Assembly (NCBI RefSeq): GCF_015680705.1
Contig: NZ_JADNYP010000018.1
Location: forward strand, 35,838-99,837
Reading direction: 5' to 3'
DNA: 64,000 nucleotides
From: Pseudomonas fulva
Lineage (GTDB): Bacteria; Pseudomonadota; Gammaproteobacteria; Pseudomonadales; Pseudomonadaceae
This document shows, in pieces, positions 17,346 through 25,803 of this stretch. The first letter of the stretch is position 1. Each line of letters opens with the position of its first letter. Both the position numbers and the translations under genes were made by a program. The notes below the pieces were generated by a model. That model searched no databases. It saw only the letters and a list, made by a program, of their open reading frames with translations, and was not told the origin of the DNA.

Positions 17346-18764
17346 TCAGTCGCTCGAGGCGCCTGGCGCAACGCCGGCCCGGAGCTTGCGCGCATGGCTG
17401 ACCCGGTAGCACAGGTACATGACCACCAGCCATACCGGAATCGCATAGACCGAGACCTGGATGCCCGGGATCTGCAGCATGATGCCGAGGATGAGCACCA
17501 CGAAGGCCAGGCACAGGTAATTGCCCAGCGGGTACCACAGCGCCTTGAACAATGGCTGGCGCCCGGTACGTTCGAGATGCTGGCGGAACTTGAGGTGCGA
17601 ATAGCTGATCATCGCCCAGTTGATGACCAGCGCCGCGACCACCAGCGACATCAGCAGCTCCAGGGCATCGTGCGGCATCAGGTAGTTCAGCAGTACCGCC
17701 ACCACCGTCACCGCGGCAGACACCAGGATCGCGCGCACCGGAACGCCACGCCGATCGACCCTGGCCAGGCCGGCCGGCGCATCGCCCTGCTCAGCCATGC
17801 CGTAGAGCATCCGTGCATTGCAGTAGGTGCCGCTGTTGTATACCGATAGCGCGGCGGTGAGCACGACGAAGTTGAGCAGGTGGGCAGCCACGTCGCTGCC
17901 AAGCAGCGAGAAGACCTGCACGAACGGACTGCTGGCATAGCTGCCTCCCGCCGCGTCGATGCTCTTGACCAGGCTGTCCCAGGGCGTCAGCGACAGCAGT
18001 ACCACCAGCGCACCGATATAGAAGATCAGAATGCGGTAGATGACCTGGTTGATGGCCTTGGGAATCACCGTCCTTGGCTGGTCGGCCTCGGCCGCGGTGA
18101 AGCCGAGCATCTCCAGGCCGCCGAAGGAGAACATGATGATCGCCAGCGCCATGACCAACCCACCGAAGCCGTTCGGGAAGAAGCCGCCATGTTCCCAGAG
18201 GTTGCTCACCGAGGCTTCGCTGCCGCCGCGTCCGCTGACCAGCAGGTAGCTTCCCAGAGCGATCATGCCGATGATGGCCAGGACCTTGATGATCGCGAAC
18301 CAGAACTCCGCCTCGCCGAAGACCTTGACGTTGGCCAGGTTGACGGCATTGATCAGCACGAAGAACACCGCGGCGGTCACCCAGTTCGGTATTTCCGGCC
18401 ACCAGTAGTGAATGTACTTGCCGACCGCGGAAAGCTCCGACATCCCGACCAGGATGTACAGCACCCAGCAGTTCCAGCCGGACAGGAAGCCTGCGAAGCC
18501 GCCCCAGTAGCGATGCGCGAAATGGCTGAAGGAGCCGGCCACCGGCTCCTCGACGATCATCTCGCCCAGCTGGCGCATGATCATGAAGGCAATGAAGCCA
18601 CAGATGGCATAGCCGAGGATCATCGACGGCCCGGCGGACTTCATGACCCCGGCCGAACCGAGGAACAGGCCGGTGCCGATGGCACCGCCCAAGGCAATCA
18701 GCTGAATGTGGCGGTTCTTCAAGCCGCGCTTGAGTTCGCCGGAAGGCGTGTTTTGTCCATTCAT
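17346..18764 (-). CDS. AroP-type aromatic amino acid permease
   Basis: This 472-residue APC-superfamily importer has about 12 hydrophobic segments. The family N-terminus ELKRGLKNRHIQLIALGG and the GTGLFLGSA turn of the first helix are clear, as is FSFGGLEMLGFTAAEADQP. Sequence and neighbourhood (phh genes) fit AroP for Phe/Tyr/Trp, but related permeases carry other amino acids, so specificity is inferred. ATG 18764 is taken; a GTG 12 bases further upstream is also in frame. Confidence 0.8.
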   Translation of the reverse strand: MNGQNTPSGELKRGLKNRHIQLIALGGAIGTGLFLGSAGVMKSAGPSMILGYAICGFIAFMIMRQLGEMIVEEPVAGSFSHFAHRYWGGFAGFLSGWNCWVLYILVGMSELSAVGKYIHYWWPEIPNWVTAAVFFVLINAVNLANVKVFGEAEFWFAIIKVLAIIGMIALGSYLLVSGRGGSEASVSNLWEHGGFFPNGFGGLVMALAIIMFSFGGLEMLGFTAAEADQPRTVIPKAINQVIYRILIFYIGALVVLLSLTPWDSLVKSIDAAGGSYASSPFVQVFSLLGSDVAAHLLNFVVLTAALSVYNSGTYCNARMLYGMAEQGDAPAGLARVDRRGVPVRAILVSAAVTVVAVLLNYLMPHDALELLMSLVVAALVINWAMISYSHLKFRQHLERTGRQPLFKALWYPLGNYLCLAFVVLILGIMLQIPGIQVSVYAIPVWLVVMYLCYRVSHARKLRAGVAPGASSD

Positions 18765-19066
18765 GAACGGAGTCACCCTGCTTCTAGCTGTGACAGAATC
18801 GGACCCACCGCGCCTGGCGCGGCGGAATGAGCAAGGTGGGCTACCTTGGGTTTCCCGCGGCGACTCGACCGGAGGCCGGCGGGAATGTGCGATATGCGAT
18901 GAGGCTCACAGGTAAAACGCGGCGCACTGTATACCCCTGCCCAGGCGCGGGCGTCAACGCGTTGCGTATTTTCCCGGTCGAAATCGGATTGTCCCGGTGC
19001 CGACCAGGTTGCCTGGCCGACGCTATCCAGGCCAGCCAGGCAACTGCCCGGCTGGCGCTGCCTCGA
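18765..19066. other. Intergenic region between permease start and rluB end
   Basis: These 302 bases hold no convincing gene. A perfect ten-base inverted repeat, GTTGCCTGGC (19008-19017) with GCCAGGCAAC (19035-19044), lies about 23 bases beyond the rluB stop and may stop rluB transcription or stabilise its 3' end. The permease promoter should lie near 18780-18930 but no strong boxes stand out. Confidence 0.35.
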
Positions 19067-20158
19067 TCAGTCGCGCGGCTTGTTGCGCCCGCCACTGGCA
19101 GGCTTGCCACCGTCTGGACGACCGCCGGAGGGCCGGCCACCCTCGGGGCGCGCCGGACGCTTGCGCATGTCGCCTGGTCGCTCGGCCACGGTGCTGCTTC
19201 GCCCCCCCTTGCGCGGCGCCTCTTCCCGCGCCTGGCGCGCCGGCCGCTCGGCTGCGGCCTCCTGCGCCGGACGCAAGGTCCGCGCACGCTCGTTGCGCCC
19301 CAAGGGACGGGTCGACTTGCGCTGCAGGCGTTCGAGCTTGTCCTTGGTCTTGAGGTTCATCGCCGGCAAGGCGACTGGCTGCAAGCCGACCTCGGCAGAA
19401 AGAATGTCGATTTCACCCTGGCTCATTTCCCGCCAGCGGCCCATCGGCAGGTCGGCATTGAGGAACACCGGCCCGAAACGCACCCGCTTGAGGCGGCTGA
19501 CCACCACGCCCTGGGACTCCCAGAGGCGACGCACCTCGCGGTTGCGGCCTTCCATCACCACGCAGTGGTACCAGTGGTTGAAGCCTTCGCCACCGGGCGC
19601 TTTCTGGATGTCGGTGAACTTGGCCGGGCCGTCCTCGAGCATGACGCCGTCGGTCAGGCGCTTGAGCATGTCGTCGTCGACCTCGCCCCGCACCCGTACC
19701 GCGTATTCGCGGTCCATCTCGTAGGAAGGATGCATCAGACGGTTGGCCAGCTCGCCATCGGTGGTGAACAGCAGCAGCCCGGTGGTGTTGATGTCCAGGC
19801 GACCGATATTGATCCAGCGGCCTTCCTTGGGACGTGGCAGGCGATCGAACACGGTCGGACGCCCCTCAGGGTCGTCGCGCGTGCAGATTTCGCCGTCGGG
19901 CTTGTTGTACATGATCACCCGGCGCACGGACTCGGCCGCTTCCTCGCGCTTGATCAGCTTGCCATCCACGGCAATGGCGTCATGCAGGTCGACACGCTGG
20001 CCCAGCGTGGCCTCGACACCGTTGACCTTGATCCGACCCTGGCTGATCCAGGCCTCGACATCGCGACGCGAGCCGACGCCGATACGCGCCAAGACCTTCT
20101 GCAGCTTTTCGCCGGCAGGTCGAATAGGTTGGTTTTCTTGCAGGTCGTTGTCACTCAT
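19067..20158 (-). CDS. rluB: 23S rRNA pseudouridine(2605) synthase
   Basis: This 363-residue enzyme isomerises a uridine of the large-subunit rRNA. An S4 RNA-binding domain (EKLQKVLARIGVGSRRDVEAWI) is followed by the RsuA-type catalytic domain with the active-site Asp in IGRLDINTTGLLLFTTDGE. The last 85 or so residues are low complexity and rich in Arg, Pro and Gly (for example RPEGGRPSGGRPDGGKP), a disordered basic tail likely to hold RNA. ATG 20158 follows GGGAGGTG. It lies in the usual scpA-scpB-rluB order. Confidence 0.92.
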   Translation of the reverse strand: MSDNDLQENQPIRPAGEKLQKVLARIGVGSRRDVEAWISQGRIKVNGVEATLGQRVDLHDAIAVDGKLIKREEAAESVRRVIMYNKPDGEICTRDDPEGRPTVFDRLPRPKEGRWINIGRLDINTTGLLLFTTDGELANRLMHPSYEMDREYAVRVRGEVDDDMLKRLTDGVMLEDGPAKFTDIQKAPGGEGFNHWYHCVVMEGRNREVRRLWESQGVVVSRLKRVRFGPVFLNADLPMGRWREMSQGEIDILSAEVGLQPVALPAMNLKTKDKLERLQRKSTRPLGRNERARTLRPAQEAAAERPARQAREEAPRKGGRSSTVAERPGDMRKRPARPEGGRPSGGRPDGGKPASGGRNKPRD

Positions 20159-20300
20159 CTGGGCACCTCCCGGTGTAAGGATCAAGACGTTTGCGACGAC
20201 GAACGCGTCGCAGGGGCGCGCATCATACGCCGTTCGCGGGCCGAGCGCACCGCGACCTCGGGTTTTTTCCGGACAGGCGGCGCTTGCCGGCAAGCCAGCT

Positions 20301-21104
20301 TCAGTCGCGCGGCAATGACGACTCCACTTCGTCCTCCAGCAGGGCTTGCTCCGGTTGCGCTGCACTATCCAGGGGTTCCTGGCGCAGGTCGTCGAAATCG
20401 ACCTTCAAGCCCTCTTCCATGGCATCGAGCTCCACCAGCAAGGTGCGGAAACTGGCTTCCTCACGCCCCTCGGGCAGTGCCTCCTGGTCCTCGGCCAGGC
20501 TGGCGTCGGCCAGGGCCTGCAAACGCTCCGGAACCGGCGCGTCCTCTTGCTCGAGCAGCGGCTCGGGCTCCAGCTCGCGAAGCTCGGCCAGCGCCGGCAG
20601 CTCGTCCAGGCTCTTGAGATTGAAGTGGTCGAGAAACGCCTTGGTGGTGGCGAACATGGCCGGACGCCCGGGCACTTCGCGGTAGCCCACCACGCGGATC
20701 CACTCGCGTTCGAGCAAGGTCCGGGTGATGTTGCTGTTGACCGCGACGCCACGCACCTCTTCGATCTCGCCGCGGGTCACCGGCTGGCGATAGGCGATCA
20801 GCGCCAGGGTCTCGAGCAAGGCTCGCGAATAACGCTGCGGACGTTCCTCCCACAGACGTCCGACCCAGGGCGCATAGACCTCGCGAATCTGCAGGCGGTA
20901 GCCGGTCGCCACCTCCTTGAGTTCGAAGGCTCGCCCGCTGCACGACTTGGCCAGCAGCTCCAGGGCCTTGCGGAATACGTTCGGGGCCGGCCGTTCGGTC
21001 TCCTCGAACAGCTCGTACAAGCGCTCGAGCGATTGCGGCTTGCCCGAGGCCAGCAGGAAAGCTTCGATCAGCGACGCCAGGTCGCGCGGTTCGTTCAGGT
21101 TCAT
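20301..21104 (-). CDS. scpB: Segregation and condensation protein B
   Basis: This 267-residue kleisin-associated subunit works with ScpA and SMC-type proteins in chromosome organisation. Two winged-helix units are visible (LASLIEAFLLASGKPQSLERL and LALIAYRQPVTRGEIEEVRGVAVNS), with the conserved PGRPAMFATTKAFLDHF. The C-terminal 90 residues are acidic and variable. ATG 21104 gives MNLNEPRDLASL; the in-frame extension overlaps scpA and is unlikely. It lies 22 bases after scpA. Confidence 0.92.
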   Translation of the reverse strand: MNLNEPRDLASLIEAFLLASGKPQSLERLYELFEETERPAPNVFRKALELLAKSCSGRAFELKEVATGYRLQIREVYAPWVGRLWEERPQRYSRALLETLALIAYRQPVTRGEIEEVRGVAVNSNITRTLLEREWIRVVGYREVPGRPAMFATTKAFLDHFNLKSLDELPALAELRELEPEPLLEQEDAPVPERLQALADASLAEDQEALPEGREEASFRTLLVELDAMEEGLKVDFDDLRQEPLDSAAQPEQALLEDEVESSLPRD

Positions 21105-21126
21105 GATTGCCAGACTGCTCGTTGCG

Positions 21127-21951
21127 TCACTCGGTGCGGGCCCGGACATGGATGGGCGCGAAAGGCTCATTCTGCACCAGTTCGACGAGCGATTCCTTCA
21201 CCAGTTCCAGAATCGCCATGAAGGTGACCACTACCCCGAGCTTGCCTTCGTCCGCCGTGAACAGCTGGCCGAACGGTACGAAGCCGTTGCCCTCGAGGCG
21301 CTCGAGCACATCGCTCATGCGCTCGCGGGTCGACAAGGTCTCGCGGGTGATCTGGTGGCTTTCGAACAGGTCGTTGCGACGCATCACCTCGGCCATGGAC
21401 AGCAGCACTTCTTCCAGGCTGACCTGCGGCATCAGCTTGCGCACCTTGGCCTGGGGCGCCTCCAGACGCGGCACGATGATCTCGCGGCCGACCCGGGCGA
21501 GACCGTCGAGGTCCTCGGCCGCCGCCTTGAAGCGCTCATACTCCTGCAGCCGACGAATCAGTTCGGCGCGCGGATCGCCCTCGTCCTCCTCGGCAGTGGC
21601 GACACGCGGCAGGAGCATGCGTGACTTGATCTCGGCCAGCATGGCGGCCATGACCAGGTACTCGGCGGCCAGCTCCAGGCGCACGCTCTTCATCAGCTCG
21701 ACATAGCCCATGTACTGACGGGTGATTTCCGCCACCGGAATGTCGAGGATGTCGATGTTCTGCTTGCGGATCAGGTACAGCAACAGGTCCAACGGACCTT
21801 CGAAGGCTTCCAGGAAGACTTCCAGCGCATCCGGCGGGATGTACAAGTCGACCGGCAACTCGGTGAGCGCCTGGCCATAGACCAGGGCCAACTGCAGTTG
21901 CGCCGGCTCAGCCTGGCTGGCCAGGGCCTCGATGCCCTGCGCCTCGCTCAT
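21127..21951 (-). CDS. scpA: Segregation and condensation protein A (kleisin)
   Basis: This 274-residue kleisin has the family N-terminal pattern VFLEAFEGPLDLLLYLIRKQNIDILDIPVAEITRQY (landmarks FEGPLDLLL and DILDIP). The middle is helical, and the C-terminal winged helix reads LGVVVTFMAILELVKESLVE. The ATG overlaps the stop of the upstream YciO gene in an ATGA, so translation is coupled. It acts with ScpB in the nucleoid. Confidence 0.92.
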   Translation of the reverse strand: MSEAQGIEALASQAEPAQLQLALVYGQALTELPVDLYIPPDALEVFLEAFEGPLDLLLYLIRKQNIDILDIPVAEITRQYMGYVELMKSVRLELAAEYLVMAAMLAEIKSRMLLPRVATAEEDEGDPRAELIRRLQEYERFKAAAEDLDGLARVGREIIVPRLEAPQAKVRKLMPQVSLEEVLLSMAEVMRRNDLFESHQITRETLSTRERMSDVLERLEGNGFVPFGQLFTADEGKLGVVVTFMAILELVKESLVELVQNEPFAPIHVRARTE

Positions 21952-22577
21952 GCGGGCGCCAGGAACGGCGCGGGGTCGCCACAGCCGACGCGAATCACCT
22001 CTGGCCGCTCGTCGGCCAGGTTGATCACCGTGGACGCCTTCAGGTCGCCAAAGCCGCCGTCGATGACCAGGTCGACCTGGTGCTCGAGCCGCTCGCGGAT
22101 CTCGTAAGGATCGGTCATCGGCTCCTCGTCTCCCGGCAGGATCAGGCTGACGCTCATCAACGGCTCGCCCAGTTCGGCCAGCAGCGCCAGGGTGATGGCA
22201 TGATCCGGCACGCGCAGGCCGATGGTCCGGCGCTTCTCGTGCAGCAGCAGGCGCGGCACCTCGCGGGTGCCGTTGAGAATGAAGGTGTAGGGCCCCGGCA
22301 CATGGGCCTTGAGCAGGCGGAACGTCCCCGTGTCGACCTTGGCGTACAAGCCCAGCTGCGACATGTCGCAGCACATCAGCGTGAAGTTGTGGTTCTTGTC
22401 CAGCTGGCGCAGGCGCCGAACCCGTTCCACGGCGCTCTTGTCGCCGATCTGGCAACCCAGGGCATAGGCCGAATCGGTGGGGTAGACCACCACGCCGCCC
22501 TTGCGAATGATGTCCACGGCCTGGCGGATCAGCCGTGGCTGCGGGTTCTCCGGATGGATCTGGAAGAATTGGCTCAC
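21948..22577 (-). CDS. YciO/Sua5-family protein (threonylcarbamoyl-AMP synthase-like)
   Basis: This 209-residue protein has the YrdC/Sua5 fold: AVDIIRKGGVVVYPTDSAYALGCQ, KNHNFTLMCCDMS, PGPYTFILNG and the KRRTIGLRVPDH nucleotide region. Sua5/YrdC make threonylcarbamoyl-AMP for tRNA t6A; YciO paralogs have weaker or uncertain activity. GTG 22577 is chosen: it starts MSQFFQIHPENPQPRLI and has AGGA about eight bases upstream. An ATG at 22613 would add 12 residues. Confidence 0.82.
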   Translation of the reverse strand: MSQFFQIHPENPQPRLIRQAVDIIRKGGVVVYPTDSAYALGCQIGDKSAVERVRRLRQLDKNHNFTLMCCDMSQLGLYAKVDTGTFRLLKAHVPGPYTFILNGTREVPRLLLHEKRRTIGLRVPDHAITLALLAELGEPLMSVSLILPGDEEPMTDPYEIRERLEHQVDLVIDGGFGDLKASTVINLADERPEVIRVGCGDPAPFLAPA

Positions 22578-22590
22578 ATGCTCGTCCTGT

Positions 22591-23451
22591 TCATGGCGTA
22601 ATTGACTGGTCATGGCTGAATCGGCGCCAGAGCGGCGGCAGATCCTCGGGCAAAGGTCGGTAGGCACCGATCTCGCCCCAGGTGCCGGGACCATGGAAGT
22701 CACTACCGGCACTTGCCAGCAGACCGAACTCGCGGGCGAGGATGGACAGCGTGCCTACCTGCTCGGCCGGCATCATCCCGTTGACCACTTCCAATGCCTG
22801 TCCGCCGGCCTGGATGTAGTCGGCGACCAGGCGTCGACGCTTGCTGCGCGTCAGCTCATAGTGCATGGGATGCGCCAGGCTCACCCAGGCATTTGACCGA
22901 CGCAGCACCGCAACGGTTTCCTCGAGCGTGGGCCAGTGCAGCTTGACATCGCCCAGCTTGCCGGCGCCCAGCCATTTGCGAAACGCTTCGGCGCGATCCT
23001 TGACGTGGCCGGCACGCACCAGGAATTCGGCGAAATGCGGGCGCGCCGGCGCGTTGCCACTGTCTCCCAGCGCCTGCTGGATGCTTCGGGCGCCCTCCAG
23101 CGCACCGGGCATGCCCTTGGCCGCCAGGCGCCGATCGATTTCCTCGGCGCGCAGCCAGCGGCCGCGATGCAGCTTTTCGACGGCTTCGAGCAGGGGCGGG
23201 GCGTCGAGCGCGAAGTCGTAGCCCAGCACATGGATGGTAGCGCCACCCCAGGTACAGGACAGCTCGACCCCGCTGACCCAGTGCAAGCCCAGCGCAGTGC
23301 AGGCCTGGCGGACCTCGACGAGGCCATCGAGGGTATCGTGGTCGGTCAGCGCCAGCATGCGCACCCCGTGCTCGTGGGCCCTGGCGGCCAGCGCGGTAGG
23401 TGTCAGCGCGCCATCGGAGGCCGTGCTGTGACAGTGCAGATCAAGATTCAT
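22591..23451 (-). CDS. PHP-domain phosphoesterase (RNase AM / YciV type)
   Basis: This 286-residue metal-dependent enzyme has PHP motifs DLHCHSTASDG, LALTDHDT, HVLGYDF, SLAHPMHY and SAGSDFHGPG supplying the metal-binding His and Asp residues. In E. coli the homologue is a 5'-3' exoribonuclease that trims rRNA 5' ends and degrades 3',5'-nucleotide bisphosphates. It heads the run to yciO-scpA-scpB and is divergent from yciB with a 69-base gap. Confidence 0.85.
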   Translation of the reverse strand: MNLDLHCHSTASDGALTPTALAARAHEHGVRMLALTDHDTLDGLVEVRQACTALGLHWVSGVELSCTWGGATIHVLGYDFALDAPPLLEAVEKLHRGRWLRAEEIDRRLAAKGMPGALEGARSIQQALGDSGNAPARPHFAEFLVRAGHVKDRAEAFRKWLGAGKLGDVKLHWPTLEETVAVLRRSNAWVSLAHPMHYELTRSKRRRLVADYIQAGGQALEVVNGMMPAEQVGTLSILAREFGLLASAGSDFHGPGTWGEIGAYRPLPEDLPPLWRRFSHDQSITP

Positions 23452-23520
23452 GGGGGGGAGCGCTTTCGCCTGGATCGATGTTTGTTATTATGCCGCCACA
23501 TCCTGCTTCTGGCTGCCACT

Positions 23521-24126
23521 GTGAAACAATTCATCGATTTCATCCCGCTGCTGCTGTTCTTCATCGTCTACAAGCTCGATCCACGCCTGGTGGAGCTTGC
23601 CGGCCACGATTTCGAGCTCGGCGGCATCTACAGCGCCACCAAGGTGCTGATCGGCAGCTCGCTGATCGTCTACGGCGCGCTGTTCCTGCGCCAGCGCAAG
23701 CTGGAGAAAGGTCAGTGGCTGACCTTGGTCGCCTGCCTGGTGTTCGGCGGCCTGACCCTCGCGTTCCACAGCGAAACCTTCCTCAAGTGGAAGGCTCCGG
23801 TGGTCAACTGGCTGTTCGCCCTGGGCTTCGGGGCCAGCCACTTCATTGGCGATCGGGTGCTGATCAAGCGCATCATGGGCCATGCCTTGACGCTTCCCGA
23901 ACCGGTCTGGCTGCGCCTGAACGTGGCGTGGATCCTGTTCTTCCTGTTCTGTGGCGCGGCGAACCTGTTCGTGGCCTTCACCTTCGAGCGCTTCTGGGTC
24001 GATTTCAAGGTCTTCGGCAGCCTGGGCATGACCGTGCTGTTCCTGGTCGCGCAGGGCGTCTACCTGTCGCGCCACCTGCATGACGCTACCTCTACCCCGC
24101 CGTCCACCCCAAAGCACGAGGACTGA
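23521..24126 (+). CDS. yciB: Inner-membrane septation protein YciB
   Basis: This 201-residue polytopic membrane protein has about five hydrophobic segments and the family N-terminus KQFIDFIPLLLFFIVYKL, with the conserved GASHFIGDRVLIKRIMG. It is linked to cell-envelope synthesis and septation in enterobacteria. The GTG start at 23521 is where homologous sequence begins. One base separates its stop from the yciI ATG. Confidence 0.92.
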   Translation: MKQFIDFIPLLLFFIVYKLDPRLVELAGHDFELGGIYSATKVLIGSSLIVYGALFLRQRKLEKGQWLTLVACLVFGGLTLAFHSETFLKWKAPVVNWLFALGFGASHFIGDRVLIKRIMGHALTLPEPVWLRLNVAWILFFLFCGAANLFVAFTFERFWVDFKVFGSLGMTVLFLVAQGVYLSRHLHDATSTPPSTPKHED

Positions 24127-24127
24127 C

Positions 24128-24427
24128 ATGCTCTACGCCATCATCGCCAGCGACGTCGAAGGCTCGCTGGAAAAACGCCTGGCCGCTCGCCCGGCCCATA
24201 TCGAGCGCCTGCAGCAACTCAAGAGCGAGGGTCGGGTGGTCCTGGCTGGCCCGCATCCGGCCATCGACAGCAACGATCCCGGCGAGGCGGGGTTCAGCGG
24301 CAGCCTGATCGTCGCCGAATTCGAATCATTGGCCGCGGCCCGTGCCTGGGCCGAGGCCGACCCTTACGTCGCCGCGGGCGTCTACGACCAGGTCGTGGTC
24401 AAGCCGTTCAAGCAGGTCCTGCCCTGA
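24128..24427 (+). CDS. yciI: YciI family protein
   Basis: This 99-residue small cytoplasmic protein has a ferredoxin-like alpha/beta fold: MLYAIIASDVEGSLEKRLAARPAHIERL, with the conserved HIERL and the GPHPAIDSNDPG loop. The family is related to muconolactone isomerase; the reaction is undefined. It is cotranscribed with yciB. Confidence 0.9.
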   Translation: MLYAIIASDVEGSLEKRLAARPAHIERLQQLKSEGRVVLAGPHPAIDSNDPGEAGFSGSLIVAEFESLAAARAWAEADPYVAAGVYDQVVVKPFKQVLP

Positions 24428-24478
24428 GCTTTCCGGCGGCGCCCGCCCCCGCGCCGCCCATGTCGTCCCGAGTGAGTC

Positions 24479-25156
24479 ATGAGCGACCTGTTACTGATTG
24501 ATGATGACCAGGAACTGTGCGAGCTGCTGGGCAGCTGGCTGACCCAGGAAGGGTTCTGCGTGACGGCCTGCCACGACGGCCAGGGCGCACGCCAGGCATT
24601 GGCCAGCCAGGCGCCTGCCGCCGTGGTGCTGGACGTCATGCTTCCGGATGGCAGCGGCCTGGAGTTGCTCAAGCAACTGCGCAGCGAGCATGCCGACCTG
24701 CCGGTGCTGATGCTTTCGGCGCGCGGCGAGCCACTGGACCGCATCCTCGGCCTGGAGCTGGGGGCCGACGACTACCTGGCCAAGCCCTGCGATCCGCGCG
24801 AACTGACCGCGCGCCTGCGGGCAGTGCTGCGCCGCAGCCACCCGGTGACCACGCCCAGCCAGCTCGAAGCAGGCGACCTGGCCTTCAGCCCGGCCCGCGG
24901 CGTGGTAGCCATCGAGGGCCGCGAAATGACCCTCACGCTTTCCGAAAGCCGCATCCTCGAAGCCCTGCTGCGCCAGCCCGGCGAACCGCTGGACAAGCAG
25001 GCGCTGGCCCAACTTGCCCTGGGCCGCAAGCTGACCCTGTACGACCGCAGTCTGGACATGCATGTGAGCAACCTGCGCAGGAAGATCGGCCCGCACCCTG
25101 ACGGTCGCCCGCGGATAGTCGCATTGCGCAGCCGCGGCTACTACTACAGTCCCTGA
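24479..25156 (+). CDS. cpxR: CpxR-like response regulator
   Basis: This 225-residue OmpR/PhoB-type regulator has a receiver domain with acidic pocket DDD at 8-10, phosphoacceptor Asp52 (VVLDVMLPDGSG) and Lys in LAKPCDPRE. The DNA-binding winged helix shows LTLSESRILEALLRQPGE and DMHVSNLRRKIG. It is followed by a Spy/CpxP-like gene and a sensor kinase, the same order as the Cpx-like system of P. aeruginosa. It probably acts on the GTAAA-type repeat at 25222. Confidence 0.82.
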   Translation: MSDLLLIDDDQELCELLGSWLTQEGFCVTACHDGQGARQALASQAPAAVVLDVMLPDGSGLELLKQLRSEHADLPVLMLSARGEPLDRILGLELGADDYLAKPCDPRELTARLRAVLRRSHPVTTPSQLEAGDLAFSPARGVVAIEGREMTLTLSESRILEALLRQPGEPLDKQALAQLALGRKLTLYDRSLDMHVSNLRRKIGPHPDGRPRIVALRSRGYYYSP

Positions 25157-25195
25157 GCCACACGCCACACGCAGGGGCGTATCGGCACCGCGTTC

Positions 25196-25220
25196 AGCTG
25201 GAAGCTTGCAACTTGCAGCT
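25196..25220. repeat. AGCTGCAAGC-family intergenic repeat, short copy
   Basis: AGCTGGAAGCTTGCAACTTGCAGCT is an imperfect palindrome of the same family as the longer copies near 27970, 42258 and 47553. It lies between cpxR and the CpxR-like box. Confidence 0.4.
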
Positions 25221-25221
25221 C

Positions 25222-25237
25222 TTTACCAAGGCTTTAC
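25222..25237 (-). promoter_or_regulatory. CpxR-type box upstream of cpxP
   Basis: On the minus strand this reads GTAAA, six bases, GTAAA, within the GTAAA-N4-8-GTAAA form known for CpxR in enterobacteria. It lies 81 bases upstream of the cpxP-like ATG. It suggests that the regulator controls the periplasmic partner and the kinase behind it. Confidence 0.45.
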
Positions 25238-25317
25238 CTAGCGCTGACCGCCCTTGACCTTGGTTTCCCTAGACTGGGCTCATCCGGCGGACGCCGGCCC
25301 ATGAAAGGAGAAACATC

Positions 25318-25734
25318 ATGCGCAAGACCCTTACCGCCCTGCTGTTCGCCGCCGCCCTGCCAACCGTGGCCATGGCCATGCCTGAAGGTGGTCCACGCCA
25401 CGAAGGCCCCCATCACCGTGGTGCCGCGCCGTTCGCCCAACTGGACCTGAGCCCCGAGCAGCGCCAGCAGGTCGGCAAGCTGATGGGCGAGCAGATGAAA
25501 GCACGCCGCGACATCACCGAGCGTTACCTGGACAAGCTGCCAGCAGGCGAGAAAAAGGCCATGAAGGACGAAATCAAAGCCAGCCGCGACAAGACCCAGG
25601 CTGACATTCGTGCCTTGCTCAAGCCTGAGCAGCAAAAGAAGTTCGACCAGCTGGAAAAGGAGCGCGCCGCGCGCAAGGCCGAGTGGCAGGAGTTCCAGGC
25701 CTGGAAGGCTGAAAAAGCCCGCAAGGCCCAGTAA
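25318..25734 (+). CDS. Spy/CpxP-like periplasmic protein
   Basis: This 138-residue protein has a signal peptide (MRKTLTALLFAAALPTVAMA). The mature protein starts with a His-rich stretch (PRHEGPHHRG), followed by the LTxxQ-type motif LDLSPEQRQQV and its second copy LLKPEQQKKF. These are hallmarks of the Spy/CpxP chaperone-like family that dampens the Cpx kinase. The remainder is helical, highly charged and Lys/Glu-rich. The His-rich start could bind metal. It sits between regulator and kinase genes and is preceded by a CpxR-like box. Confidence 0.85.
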   Translation: MRKTLTALLFAAALPTVAMAMPEGGPRHEGPHHRGAAPFAQLDLSPEQRQQVGKLMGEQMKARRDITERYLDKLPAGEKKAMKDEIKASRDKTQADIRALLKPEQQKKFDQLEKERAARKAEWQEFQAWKAEKARKAQ

Positions 25735-25749
25735 GCTATCTGCCCCGCG

Positions 25750-25775
25750 CCCGACCCGCCTCCTGGCGGGTCGGG
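25750..25775 (+). terminator. Hairpin between cpxP and cpxA (attenuator)
   Basis: CCCGACCCGCC and GGCGGGTCGGG form an 11-base-pair stem with a TCCT loop, followed by CTGTTTCC. It begins 16 bases after the cpxP stop. It probably lets cpxP be expressed more strongly than the kinase gene behind it. Confidence 0.55.
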
Positions 25776-25803
25776 CTGTTTCCGTTCGTTGGAGGTGCAT
25801 GCC

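Noticed and set aside
22936..23520. Upstream extension of yciB into the PHP gene region
   Set aside because: Homologous sequence begins at GTG 23521. The extension is antisense to the PHP enzyme and unconserved.
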